A DNA stretch of 23,765 bases from JAYFRE01 sp034926235 (GTDB taxonomy: Bacteria; Pseudomonadota; Alphaproteobacteria; Rhodospirillales; Magnetospirillaceae): NCBI GenBank assembly GCA_034926235.1, contig JAYFRE010000004.1, positions 1 through 23,765 of the forward strand. Reading direction: 5' to 3'. Position 1 is the first letter of the stretch; every line of letters starts with the position of its first letter. Positions 7,264-14,617 of this stretch are shown piece after piece. A program made the translations under genes and the position numbers. The notes under the pieces were generated by a model. That model made no database searches, was not told where the DNA came from, and was given only the letters and a program-made list of their open reading frames with translations.

Positions 7264-7746
7264 ATGAGCGATAATCCGCCTTCTGTTACGATCCAGAATC
7301 TGGAAGCCGCTTTCGCCGGCGAATCCATGGCCAACCGCAAATATCTGTTCTTCGCCAAGCGCTGCCGCGAATTGGGCGCCGACGATGTCGCCGCCGTGTT
7401 CGAACACACCGCCGAACAGGAAACCCTGCATGCCTTCGGCCATCTCGACCTGCTCTATCCGAAGGACAAGCTGACCGTCGAAACCATGCTGCAGCTGGCG
7501 ATCGAAGGGGAAACTTACGAATATTCGGAGATGTATCCGAAGTTCCGCCATCTCGCCATGGAAGAAGGCCGCCACGACGCGGTCGCGGAAATGGATCAGC
7601 AGATCGCCGAATCGATCGAGCACGCCAAGCGCTTCCAGGAAACGCTGGAAAAGGCCGCCAAGCGGTTCGCCGCGCTTGCTTCGGTCGAGGAACGGCACGC
7701 CAACCGTTATCGCGCCACGTTGGAAGCCTTCACCAAGAAAGACTGA
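7264..7746 (+). CDS. Rubrerythrin-type diiron protein (no rubredoxin domain)
   Basis: This 160-residue ferritin-like protein is probably a cytoplasmic peroxidase. All seven classical rubrerythrin diiron ligands can be placed: Glu20 (AGES), Glu53 and His56 (ETLH), Glu83 and Glu86 (GETYEY), Glu142 and His145 (EERH). Unlike classical rubrerythrin it has no C-terminal rubredoxin domain, but a separate rubredoxin follows 37 bases later. The stretch between Glu86 and Glu142 (about 92-140) is some 25 residues longer than I recall for the Desulfovibrio protein and looks like an added helical segment. AAGGAG lies about 10 bases before the ATG. It could also serve in iron handling; a peroxidase role is the best inference. 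Confidence 0.9.
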   Translation: MSDNPPSVTIQNLEAAFAGESMANRKYLFFAKRCRELGADDVAAVFEHTAEQETLHAFGHLDLLYPKDKLTVETMLQLAIEGETYEYSEMYPKFRHLAMEEGRHDAVAEMDQQIAESIEHAKRFQETLEKAAKRFAALASVEERHANRYRATLEAFTKKD

Positions 7747-7783
7747 GCGCCATCGGCGCTCGCAACTAGGAAAGACGTTCGTT

Positions 7784-7945
7784 ATGAAAAAATATGTCTG
7801 CGTCGTTTGCGGATATGTCTACGACCCGGCCAAGGGCATCCCCGAAGACGGGATTGCTCCGGGCACGCCGTTCGAGTCCTTGCCCGACGATTGGGAGTGT
7901 CCCGAGTGCGGCGTCGCCAAGGCCGATTTCGAGCCGATGGACTGA
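7784..7945 (+). CDS. Rubredoxin
   Basis: This 53-residue one-electron carrier binds a single iron through Cys6, Cys9, Cys39 and Cys42 (CVVCGYVYDP and WECPECG), the same numbering as the Clostridium protein. Length and the motif PGTPFESLPDDW are canonical. ATG 7784 has AGGA 12 bases upstream; a longer reading from 7676 extends back into the rubrerythrin gene and is rejected. It probably passes electrons to the preceding rubrerythrin. A large UUCG-capped hairpin follows. Confidence 0.95.
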   Translation: MKKYVCVVCGYVYDPAKGIPEDGIAPGTPFESLPDDWECPECGVAKADFEPMD

Positions 7946-7966
7946 AATCGCTGACGCGATGACCGC

Positions 7967-8001
7967 TTCCACCGCCTGTCCCTTCGGGGCGGGCGGTGGA
8001 A
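7967..8001 (+). terminator. UUCG-capped hairpin after rubredoxin (terminator-like, no T-run)
   Basis: TTCCACCGCC (7967-7976) pairs perfectly with GGCGGTGGAA (7992-8001), and the stem continues, with one bulge, to a CCC-TTCG-GGG tip, a very stable tetraloop. What follows is AAACAAACC rather than Ts. It probably protects or ends the rubrerythrin-rubredoxin message and lowers read-through into oxyR, but it is not a standard intrinsic terminator. Confidence 0.5.
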
Positions 8002-8016
8002 AAACAAACCCGCTTT

Positions 8017-8036
8017 GAACGGGATGATCCCCGTTC
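8017..8036 (+). promoter_or_regulatory. Inverted repeat before oxyR (candidate operator)
   Basis: GAACGGG (8017-8023) and CCCGTTC (8030-8036) are perfect inverted arms 6 bases apart, ending 24 bases before the oxyR ATG. LysR-family genes are often autoregulated from dyad sites near their starts. The arms do not resemble the Escherichia coli OxyR half-site ATAG-N7-CTAT, so the site may serve another factor or fold in the mRNA. Confidence 0.3.
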
Positions 8037-8060
8037 CCGCCCCCTCACTCCGGTTCGCCC

Positions 8061-8960
8061 ATGTCCCCTTTGCCGACTTTGCGCCAGTTGCGCTACCTGA
8101 CCGCGCTCGCCGAACACCGCCATTTCGGCCGGGCGGCGGAGTCCTGTCTGGTGACGCAATCGACCTTGAGCGCCGGCATCCAGGAACTGGAAAGCCTTCT
8201 GAACTGCGCCCTGGTCGAACGCAGCCGCCGCCAGGTGGTGTTGACCCCGACCGGGCTGGCCGTCGCCGACAGAGCGCGCCACCTGCTGTTGGACGCACAG
8301 GATCTGGTCGATGCCGTGCGCGCCGCCGACGCACCTTTGACCGGCACGCTGCGCCTCGGCGTGATCCCGACCATCGCCCCTTATCTTCTGCCTCGCGTGT
8401 TACCCGCCCTGCACACAGCCTATCCGAATCTGCGCCTGATCCTGCGCGAGGATCTGAGCGCGCGTTTGGCCGAAGGGTTGAAAGCGGGCGATCTCGATCT
8501 GGTGTTGCTTGCCCTGCCCTGGCCGATCGACGGGGTCGAGGAAATGGCATTAAGCGACGACGCCTTCCTGCTGGTCTTGCCCGCTACGCATCCCCTGGCG
8601 CAAAAGGAACCCATCGCCTGGGAGGACATCCCCATGGATGAGATGCTGTTGATGGAAGAAGGCCACTGCCTGCGGGATCATGCCCTGGCCGCTTGCCGCA
8701 TGGCCGGAATCAAGGGCGGCCGGAACGGATTGTACGGCACCAGCCTTCAGACCATAGTGCAGATGGTCGCCGGCGGGCTCGGCATGACTTTTCTTCCCGA
8801 AATGGCGGTCGAGGCCGGGGCCCTGGCCGGGACCGGACTGGTGGCCAGGCGGTTGAGCGACGCCGGCGCGAAACGCCAGATCGGCCTGGTCTGGCGCGCC
8901 TCTTCCCCGCGCGCGGCCGAGATGCGCCGTCTGGGCGCTTGGTTCGCCAAACCGGCCTGA
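8061..8960 (+). CDS. oxyR: OxyR-type LysR family peroxide-sensing regulator
   Basis: The 299-residue protein has an N-terminal winged helix (about 5-64, LRQLRYLTALAEHRHFGRAA and STLSAGIQELE) and a C-terminal sensing domain. The segment MEEGHCLRDHALAAC carries Cys203 and Cys212 separated by eight residues, matching Cys199 and Cys208 that form the peroxide-induced disulfide in Escherichia coli OxyR. The later motif TSLQTIVQMVAGGLGMTFLP also matches OxyR. The start lacks a clear Shine-Dalgarno; ATG 8061 is chosen because the family helix begins at once. Its usual partner would be a catalase or peroxiredoxin gene; here rubrerythrin and rubredoxin lie just upstream on the same strand, so it probably controls them. 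Confidence 0.92.
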   Translation: MSPLPTLRQLRYLTALAEHRHFGRAAESCLVTQSTLSAGIQELESLLNCALVERSRRQVVLTPTGLAVADRARHLLLDAQDLVDAVRAADAPLTGTLRLGVIPTIAPYLLPRVLPALHTAYPNLRLILREDLSARLAEGLKAGDLDLVLLALPWPIDGVEEMALSDDAFLLVLPATHPLAQKEPIAWEDIPMDEMLLMEEGHCLRDHALAACRMAGIKGGRNGLYGTSLQTIVQMVAGGLGMTFLPEMAVEAGALAGTGLVARRLSDAGAKRQIGLVWRASSPRAAEMRRLGAWFAKPA

Positions 8961-9053
8961 ACCGGGACGCTTCAAGAAAAGCGCTCCGCATTATCGGTCA
9001 ATTATGGTTAACTACGCGCTTCCTCTCATGCCTTGGCGGGCGAAAATCCTCTC

Positions 9054-10280
9054 ATGCAGCAACAGAATTCCTTCCGTAACGGTCCGGACGAAAACGGCCA
9101 TTTCGGCATTCATGGCGGGCGCTTCGTCGCCGAAACCCTGATGCCGCTGATCTTGTCCCTGGAACAGGCCTATGACGCCGCCGTCGCCGATCCCGGCTTC
9201 GCCGCCGAAATGGCGTCCTATTTCCGCCATTATGTCGGCCGGCCCAGCCCACTCTATTTCGCCCCGCGCCTGACCGAGACGTTCGGCGGCGCGAAGATCT
9301 ATCTGAAGCGCGAGGACCTCAATCATACCGGCGCGCACAAGATCAACAATTGCATCGGCCAGATTCTGCTGGCCCGGCGCATGGGCAAGACCCGCATCAT
9401 CGCCGAGACCGGAGCCGGTCAGCACGGCGTCGCTACCGCCACGGTCTGCGCTCTGTTCGGGATTCCTTGCGTCGTCTATATGGGCGCCACCGACATCGAG
9501 CGCCAGGCCCCCAATGTCTACCGTATGCGCCTGCTGGGGGCCGAGGTACGGCCGGTGACATCAGGCACCGCCACCTTGAAAGACGCCATGAACGACGCCT
9601 TGCGCGACTGGGTGGCCAATGTCGAGACAACCTATTACATGATCGGAACCGTCGCCGGACCGCATCCCTATCCCCGCATGGTGCGCGACTTCCAGTCCGT
9701 GATCGGCACGGAAGCACGGGAACAGATTCTGGAAGCCGAGGGCCGCCTGCCCGACAGTCTGGTCGCCGCCATCGGCGGCGGCTCCAACGCCATGGGGCTG
9801 TTCCATCCCTTCCTGGACGATATGAGCGTGCGCATCATCGGCGTCGAAGCCGCCGGTTGCGGGATCGAGACCGGGCTGCACGCCGCCTCGCTGACCGGCG
9901 GCCGTCCGGGCGTGCTGCACGGCAACCGCACCTATCTGCTGCAAAATGCGGATGGCCAGATCATCGACGCCCATTCCGTTTCGGCCGGGCTCGATTATCC
10001 CGGCATCGGCCCCGAACATGCGTGGCTGCACGATGTCGGCCGGGTCGAATATGTCTCGGCCACCGACCAGGAAGCCCTGGCGGCGTTCAAGCAGACCACC
10101 CGATTGGAAGGCATCATCCCGGCGCTGGAATCGGCCCACGCCATCGCCTATGCCGCCCGCACCGCCGCCAAGCTCGGCCCCGATCACGTCATGATCGTCT
10201 GCCTGTCCGGACGCGGCGACAAGGATATCGACGCCATCGCCCAAATCGAGGCCCAGGCCACCCAGGGAGGCCAGCCGTGA
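9054..10280 (+). CDS. trpB: Tryptophan synthase beta chain
   Basis: TrpB joins indole and serine, using PLP, inside the alpha2-beta2 complex. The 408-residue protein has the PLP lysine Lys96 in HTGAHKINN, the substrate loop ETGAGQHGVA, the phosphate-binding GGGSNAMG and a C-terminal CLSGRGDKD. ATG 9054 gives the usual beginning (NSFRNGPDENGHFG within ten residues); an in-frame TTG at 9033 adds seven residues and cannot be excluded. It overlaps trpA by 4 bases (GTGA). The 93-base gap after oxyR shows no terminator and no convincing promoter. Confidence 0.97.
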   Translation: MQQQNSFRNGPDENGHFGIHGGRFVAETLMPLILSLEQAYDAAVADPGFAAEMASYFRHYVGRPSPLYFAPRLTETFGGAKIYLKREDLNHTGAHKINNCIGQILLARRMGKTRIIAETGAGQHGVATATVCALFGIPCVVYMGATDIERQAPNVYRMRLLGAEVRPVTSGTATLKDAMNDALRDWVANVETTYYMIGTVAGPHPYPRMVRDFQSVIGTEAREQILEAEGRLPDSLVAAIGGGSNAMGLFHPFLDDMSVRIIGVEAAGCGIETGLHAASLTGGRPGVLHGNRTYLLQNADGQIIDAHSVSAGLDYPGIGPEHAWLHDVGRVEYVSATDQEALAAFKQTTRLEGIIPALESAHAIAYAARTAAKLGPDHVMIVCLSGRGDKDIDAIAQIEAQATQGGQP

Positions 10281-11119
10281 GCCGCATCCAGACCCGCTTC
10301 GCCAAGCTGAAGGCTGAAGGCCGCGCCGGATTGGTGACCTTCATCACCGCCGGCGATCCCGATCACGACACCGCCCAAGCAATCCTGAACGGTTTGCCGG
10401 GGGCGGGGGCAGACCTGATCGAACTCGGCATGCCGTTCTCGGACCCCATGGCCGACGGTCCCGCCATCCAGGAAGCCTCGATCCGCGCGCTCAAGGCGGG
10501 CGCCACTTTGGCCTCCACCTTGGCCATGGTCGAAAATTTCCGCCGCCAGGACAACGACACGCCGATCATTCTGATGGGCTATTACAACCCCATCTACGCG
10601 ATGGGGCCTGAAATCTTCTGCGACCGGGCGCTGGCTGCCGGGGTTGACGGGGTAATCGTCGTCGATCTGCCGCCCGAAGAAGCCGAGGAACTGGCCGGGC
10701 CGTTGCGCCGCCGTGGATTGGACTTCATCTTCCTGACCGCGCCCACCACCAATGAGGAACGCCTGCCCGCCATCCTGGCCCAGGCCGGGGGCTTCCTCTA
10801 TTATGTCTCGATCACCGGCGTCACCGGCACCGCATCGGCAAAAAGCGTCGATGTCCGGGCCGCGATCGACCGGTTGCGCCGTCACACCGACCTACCGCTG
10901 GCGGTCGGGTTCGGCATCAAGACCGCCGCTCAGGTGGCCGAGATTGCAAAAGTCGCCGACGCCGCCGTGGTCGGATCGGCGATCGTCTCGACGCTGGCGG
11001 CGCATCTCGATCCATCGGGACGGCCAAAAGCGGATCTGGTTCCCGCCCTGCTCGCCTTCGTCGGCGAACTGGCCAAGGGAACCGCCATTGAGACAGAAAC
11101 CTTCAGGACAACGTCATGA
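10277..11119 (+). CDS. trpA: Tryptophan synthase alpha chain
   Basis: TrpA cleaves indole-3-glycerol phosphate to indole, channelled to TrpB. The 280-residue barrel shows ELGMPFSDPMADGP (49-62) with catalytic Glu49 and Asp60, numbered as in Escherichia coli, then the GVTG loop and the phosphate-binding GFGIKT. The start is GTG at 10277, overlapping the trpB stop, with GGGAGG six bases upstream. The open frame extends back through trpB to 9350, but that part is a shadow. The stop overlaps the accD start (ATGA). Confidence 0.97.
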   Translation: MSRIQTRFAKLKAEGRAGLVTFITAGDPDHDTAQAILNGLPGAGADLIELGMPFSDPMADGPAIQEASIRALKAGATLASTLAMVENFRRQDNDTPIILMGYYNPIYAMGPEIFCDRALAAGVDGVIVVDLPPEEAEELAGPLRRRGLDFIFLTAPTTNEERLPAILAQAGGFLYYVSITGVTGTASAKSVDVRAAIDRLRRHTDLPLAVGFGIKTAAQVAEIAKVADAAVVGSAIVSTLAAHLDPSGRPKADLVPALLAFVGELAKGTAIETETFRTTS

Positions 11120-12048
11120 GCTGGCTCACCGATTTCGTCCGCCCGAAGATTCAACGGCTCGTCGCCCCGCGCGAGGTGCCTGAAAATCTGTGGGAAAAAT
11201 GCCCGCAATGCGGCCATATGATCTTTCATCGCGATCTTGAAAAGACCTTGGCGGTCTGCCCGCATTGCGATCACCATCTGAGATTGCCGGTCAAAAACCG
11301 CCTGGACATGCTGTTCGACGATTCCCGCTATCAGCGCGTCGAACTGCCCAAGGCGGAAGCCGACCCCTTAAAGTTCCGCGACACCAAGCGCTATGCCGAC
11401 CGCATCGCCGATGCCCAGAAAAAGACCGGGGAACAGGACGCCATCACCGTCGCCCATGGGCGCATCGGCGGCACGCCCGCAGTCGTCGCCGCCTTCAATT
11501 TCGAATTCATGGGCGGCTCGATGGGACTGGCCGTGGGCGAAGGCGTGGTCGTGGCCGCCGAATTGGCGATCCTTCAGGACGCATCGCTGATCCTGGTGCC
11601 CGCATCGGGCGGCGCGCGCATGCAGGAAGGCATCCTGTCCCTGATGCAGATGGCGCGCACCACGGTGGCGGTGGACCGGGTCAAAGAAAAGGGCCTGCCC
11701 TATATCGTGCTGTTCACCGATCCCACCACCGGCGGCGTTTCGGCGTCATTGGCCATGATCGGCGACATCCACATCGCCGAACCGGGATCGCTGATCGGCT
11801 TTGCCGGCGCGCGCGTGATTGAATCGACCATCCGCGAGAAACTGCCCGAAGGCTTCCAGCGCGCCGAATATCTGCGCGATCACGGCATGATCGACATGGT
11901 CGTGCATCGGGCCAAACTGAAAGAGACGCTAGCCCGGCTGCTGAACTTCCTGCGGCACCCGTCCGCGTCCGGAGCGGTGGTGCCGTTGCCGGTAGAGGGG
12001 CCAGATGCCGAACGGAACGCGCATGGAACAGGATCCGAGCCCCGCTAA
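11116..12048 (+). CDS. accD: Acetyl-CoA carboxylase carboxyltransferase subunit beta
   Basis: AccD pairs with AccA to move the carboxyl group from biotin to acetyl-CoA, making malonyl-CoA for fatty-acid synthesis. The 310-residue protein begins with the zinc ribbon Cys29, Cys32, Cys48, Cys51 (CPQCG and CPHCD) and continues with a crotonase-like fold including MGGSMGLAVGEG and SGGARMQEG. Length is normal. It follows trpA with a 4-base overlap; the order trpB-trpA-accD-folC is common in alphaproteobacteria. Its last 44 bases overlap the folC start. Confidence 0.97.
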   Translation: MSWLTDFVRPKIQRLVAPREVPENLWEKCPQCGHMIFHRDLEKTLAVCPHCDHHLRLPVKNRLDMLFDDSRYQRVELPKAEADPLKFRDTKRYADRIADAQKKTGEQDAITVAHGRIGGTPAVVAAFNFEFMGGSMGLAVGEGVVVAAELAILQDASLILVPASGGARMQEGILSLMQMARTTVAVDRVKEKGLPYIVLFTDPTTGGVSASLAMIGDIHIAEPGSLIGFAGARVIESTIREKLPEGFQRAEYLRDHGMIDMVVHRAKLKETLARLLNFLRHPSASGAVVPLPVEGPDAERNAHGTGSEPR

Positions 12049-13336
12049 CGCTGTTCTGGAACGGCTAAGCGCGCTGTTCCCCCGCGAGATCGATCTGGGC
12101 CTGGACCGGGTTCTGGCGCTTCTGGCGGCGCTGGGCAGCCCGCATCGGAATCTGCCCCCGGTCGTCCATATCGCCGGCACCAACGGCAAGGGATCGGCCT
12201 TGGCCGCCTTGCGCGCCATCGCCGAGGCGGCCGGGCTTCGCGTTCATGTCTATACCTCGCCCCATCTGGTGCGTTTTGCCGAACGCATCCGAATTTCCGG
12301 CGCGCTGATCGAAGAAGACAGGCTGGCGGCGCTGCTGGAACGTGTCGAAACGGCTAACGCCGGTCAGCCAATCACCTTTTTCGAGGCCACCACCGCCGCT
12401 GCCTTGCTCGCCTTCGCCGAAACGCCCGCCGATCTCTGCCTGTTGGAGACCGGCCTAGGCGGACGGCTCGACGCCACCAATGTGGTCGAGCATCCGGCGC
12501 TGACCCTGCTCGCCTCGATCTCGATGGATCACGAAGCGTTTCTGGGAACGACGCTCGCCGCCATCGCCGGAGAAAAAGCGGGCATCCTGAAGCCGGGAAC
12601 GCCTTGCCTGTCCGTCTTCCAGGAACCGGAAGCGCTGGACGTCATCGCCGAACGCGCCCGGCGTCTTGGTGCGCCCCTGCTGATCGAGGGCCGGGATTGG
12701 ACCGCTGCCGTGGCCGCCCACGGCATGACGATGACCATCGGTCGCAAAACTCTGTCTCTGCCGCGCCCATCCCTGCCCGGCGCGCACCAGATCGGCAATG
12801 CCGCGCTAGCGCTGGCCGCCGCCGACCGGCTGGCCGATCGCGGCGGCGCGTTCGCAGGGCTGCACGATCCGGCGGTGCTATCCAAGGGACTGAGCGCAAT
12901 CGACTGGCCGGCGCGTCTGCAAAGGCTGACCGAGGGTCCCCTGCCCGGCCGGTTGCCGCCGGATTGGGAATTATGGCTGGATGGCGGTCACAATCCGGGC
13001 GCGGGCTTGGTGCTGGCCGATTGGGCGAAGGGCAAGACCGACCGTCCGCTCGATATCGTCGCCGGCATGCTGACGACCAAGGATGCCCTGGCGTTCCTCG
13101 CCCCTCTGGCCCCTTATGTCCGCGCTTTTCGGAGCATCGCCATTCCCGGCGAATCCCTGACACGCAGCGCCCAGAATCTGGCGGAACAGGCGCAGAAGGC
13201 CGGCATCGGAGATGCGCGGGCGATGGCCGATGTCGAAAGCGCCCTGGAATCGCTGCGCTCCAATCCTGGACCGGCGCGGGTCCTGATCTGCGGCAGTCTT
13301 TATTTGGCAGGATCGCTGCTGGCGAAAAAGAGCTGA
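12005..13336 (+). CDS. folC: Bifunctional dihydrofolate/folylpolyglutamate synthase
   Basis: FolC adds glutamate to dihydropteroate and then to folates, retaining them in the cell. The 443-residue Mur-ligase-type protein has the P-loop AGTNGKGS (57-64), YTSPHL, ETGLGGRLDATN, the carbamoyl-lysine region GEKAGILKPG and LDGGHNPG in the C-terminal domain. ATG 12005 has GAGGGG four bases upstream but lies 44 bases inside accD; ATG 12023 is an alternative with a 26-base overlap and a poorer ribosome site. Whether it has both activities cannot be judged here. Confidence 0.94.
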   Translation: MPNGTRMEQDPSPANAVLERLSALFPREIDLGLDRVLALLAALGSPHRNLPPVVHIAGTNGKGSALAALRAIAEAAGLRVHVYTSPHLVRFAERIRISGALIEEDRLAALLERVETANAGQPITFFEATTAAALLAFAETPADLCLLETGLGGRLDATNVVEHPALTLLASISMDHEAFLGTTLAAIAGEKAGILKPGTPCLSVFQEPEALDVIAERARRLGAPLLIEGRDWTAAVAAHGMTMTIGRKTLSLPRPSLPGAHQIGNAALALAAADRLADRGGAFAGLHDPAVLSKGLSAIDWPARLQRLTEGPLPGRLPPDWELWLDGGHNPGAGLVLADWAKGKTDRPLDIVAGMLTTKDALAFLAPLAPYVRAFRSIAIPGESLTRSAQNLAEQAQKAGIGDARAMADVESALESLRSNPGPARVLICGSLYLAGSLLAKKS

Positions 13337-13422
13337 TCCGCGAGAAACATTGCGCCCGCGCCGCAGCCTCGGCTACCTTGACGCACAAACAATACCGGCA
13401 TTCGTCGCGGGAGGATGTTGCC

Positions 13423-14151
13423 TTGACCACCACCACACCCAAGCCCAAGCTTGACCGCTTTTCGCGGGATCTGGGCGATGGCCGTTTTCTGATCCGTCCG
13501 TTCGGGGGGTTGGGGTCGGTCTATGAAGTCAACGAGGATGGCAAGGAAGCCTTTCTCCGCTACCGCCGCTTTGCCGGCCTGCCCTATCTCGTCATCTTCC
13601 TGATCACGGCCCTTATCGGGGTCGATCCGGTTATCGTCCTGTTCATCATGTTTGCCTGGCTGGTTTTCGATCTGTCGAAAAGAAGCTCCTATGGCAAGCG
13701 GGGGGTGCGCGTTGATCGCCATCTATGGAAACCGCTGAAGAATCCCGACACCGGCCCTTTGTTCCCGCGCTGGGCCTATCTCTTCTTCGTGCCGATCCTG
13801 CTGTCGCTGGAATGGGCGTCTTTGTCCTCGATCTACCAATTGCATAAATCGGGCCGGGCTGTTCCCTACGAATCCTGGGCTTTCGTCGCCTTGTGGATCT
13901 TCTTTCTGTGGCTGTGCTGGCGCGATCTTCGGAAAAGGCCCGTCAAGGCGGTAGCGCCGGCTTTCCCGAAAGACGAGGAAGCACCGGTTCAGCCTTACAC
14001 CGCGTCCTCGGCGGAAACACTTTCCTCGGTTGCGGATAAGGAAATAGCGCCGGCTCAGCCTTACATCCCCCAGTCAGCGGCGGCGGCGCCCGTCAGCCCG
14101 GAGGAAAAGGATTCCGGAAATTCGGCGCCGCCCAAGCCGTCGGCCGGTTAA
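13423..14151 (+). CDS. Unrecognised four-helix membrane protein with QPY repeat tail
   Basis: I do not recognise a family. The 242-residue protein begins with a soluble stretch (1-52, including GDGRFLIRPFGGLGSVYEV), followed by membrane helices at about 54-67, 69-83, 117-134 and 151-167. Between the second pair of helices and the first is a basic loop (85-107). The hydrophilic tail (170-242), rich in Pro, Ala and Glu, contains two copies of AP-V/A-QPY, 22 residues apart. The start is taken as TTG at 13423 because GGGAGG lies eight bases upstream; an ATG at 13415 is out of frame. It lies 86 bases after folC with no terminator between, so it may be co-transcribed. Its stop overlaps that of convergent trxA. 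Confidence 0.75.
   Translation: MTTTTPKPKLDRFSRDLGDGRFLIRPFGGLGSVYEVNEDGKEAFLRYRRFAGLPYLVIFLITALIGVDPVIVLFIMFAWLVFDLSKRSSYGKRGVRVDRHLWKPLKNPDTGPLFPRWAYLFFVPILLSLEWASLSSIYQLHKSGRAVPYESWAFVALWIFFLWLCWRDLRKRPVKAVAPAFPKDEEAPVQPYTASSAETLSSVADKEIAPAQPYIPQSAAAAPVSPEEKDSGNSAPPKPSAG
13981..14065 (+). repeat. Two-copy direct repeat in the tail of the membrane protein
   Basis: The 19-base unit at 13981-13999 (GCACCGGTTCAGCCTTACA) recurs at 14047-14065 with two changes, a period of 66 bases or 22 codons. It encodes the AP-x-QPY motif twice. The identity falls off outside the core, so it is a short, old or selected duplication. Confidence 0.75.
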
Positions 14152-14462
14152 ATCTCGGACTCAACCCATTCAAGAATCTTGCTTTGGGGCATAGCCCCGA
14201 CCTTGGTTGCAACCAGTTCACCCTTTTTGAACAGCATCAGGGTCGGGATGCCGCGCACGCCATATTGGCCGGGCACGCCGGGATTTTCGTCGATATTGAC
14301 CTTGGCCACGGTCACGCGGTCGCCCATCTTCTGGGACAGCGCCTCAAGTGCCGGGGCGATCTGCCGGCACGGGCCGCACCATTCCGCCCAAAAATCGACG
14401 AGAACCGGGCCTTCGGCCTTCAGCACATCCGTCTCGAAAGACCCATCCGTTACATGCTTCAT
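14148..14462 (-). CDS. trxA: Thioredoxin
   Basis: Thioredoxin reduces protein disulfides in the cytoplasm. The 104-residue protein carries the active site WCGPC (28-32, Cys29 and Cys32) after VLVDFWAE, and the cis-Pro in GIPTLMLF. The chosen ATG (14462) gives the normal length with GAGGG about 10 bases upstream; the ATG at 14486 adds eight unconserved residues. It lies 155 bases after addA on the same strand, so it may be the last gene of the tsaE-addA operon or have its own promoter. Its stop TAA (14148-14150) overlaps the stop of the convergent membrane-protein gene. Confidence 0.97.
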   Translation of the reverse strand: MKHVTDGSFETDVLKAEGPVLVDFWAEWCGPCRQIAPALEALSQKMGDRVTVAKVNIDENPGVPGQYGVRGIPTLMLFKKGELVATKVGAMPQSKILEWVESEI

Positions 14463-14489
14463 CGTTTCGCATCCCTCATAGAGCAAGAA

Positions 14490-14506
14490 GCCCGTCGGTC
14501 ACGGGC
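14490..14506 (-). other. Small hairpin between addA and trxA
   Basis: On the minus strand GCCCGT and ACGGGC form a 6-bp stem around GACCG, followed by TTCTTGCTC, 27 bases before the trxA ATG. The T-rich tail hints at attenuation or weak termination of addBA read-through. The short stem makes this uncertain. Confidence 0.25.
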
Positions 14507-14617
14507 GGCTGTCGTGAAATCCGATCCTCTAACATCGGAATGTCCGAGTCCAGCGGCCAGCGTCTGAACCTCGGGCCACTCGCTCATGTGGGAACGAATG
14601 CCCTTTGCCGCAAGCCC

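Noticed and set aside
9004..9141. A small frame starting ATG at 9004 with one Trp codon, considered as a trp leader peptide.
   Set aside because: It holds a single Trp codon, has no attenuator-type paired stems or T-run after it, and runs far into trpB out of frame.
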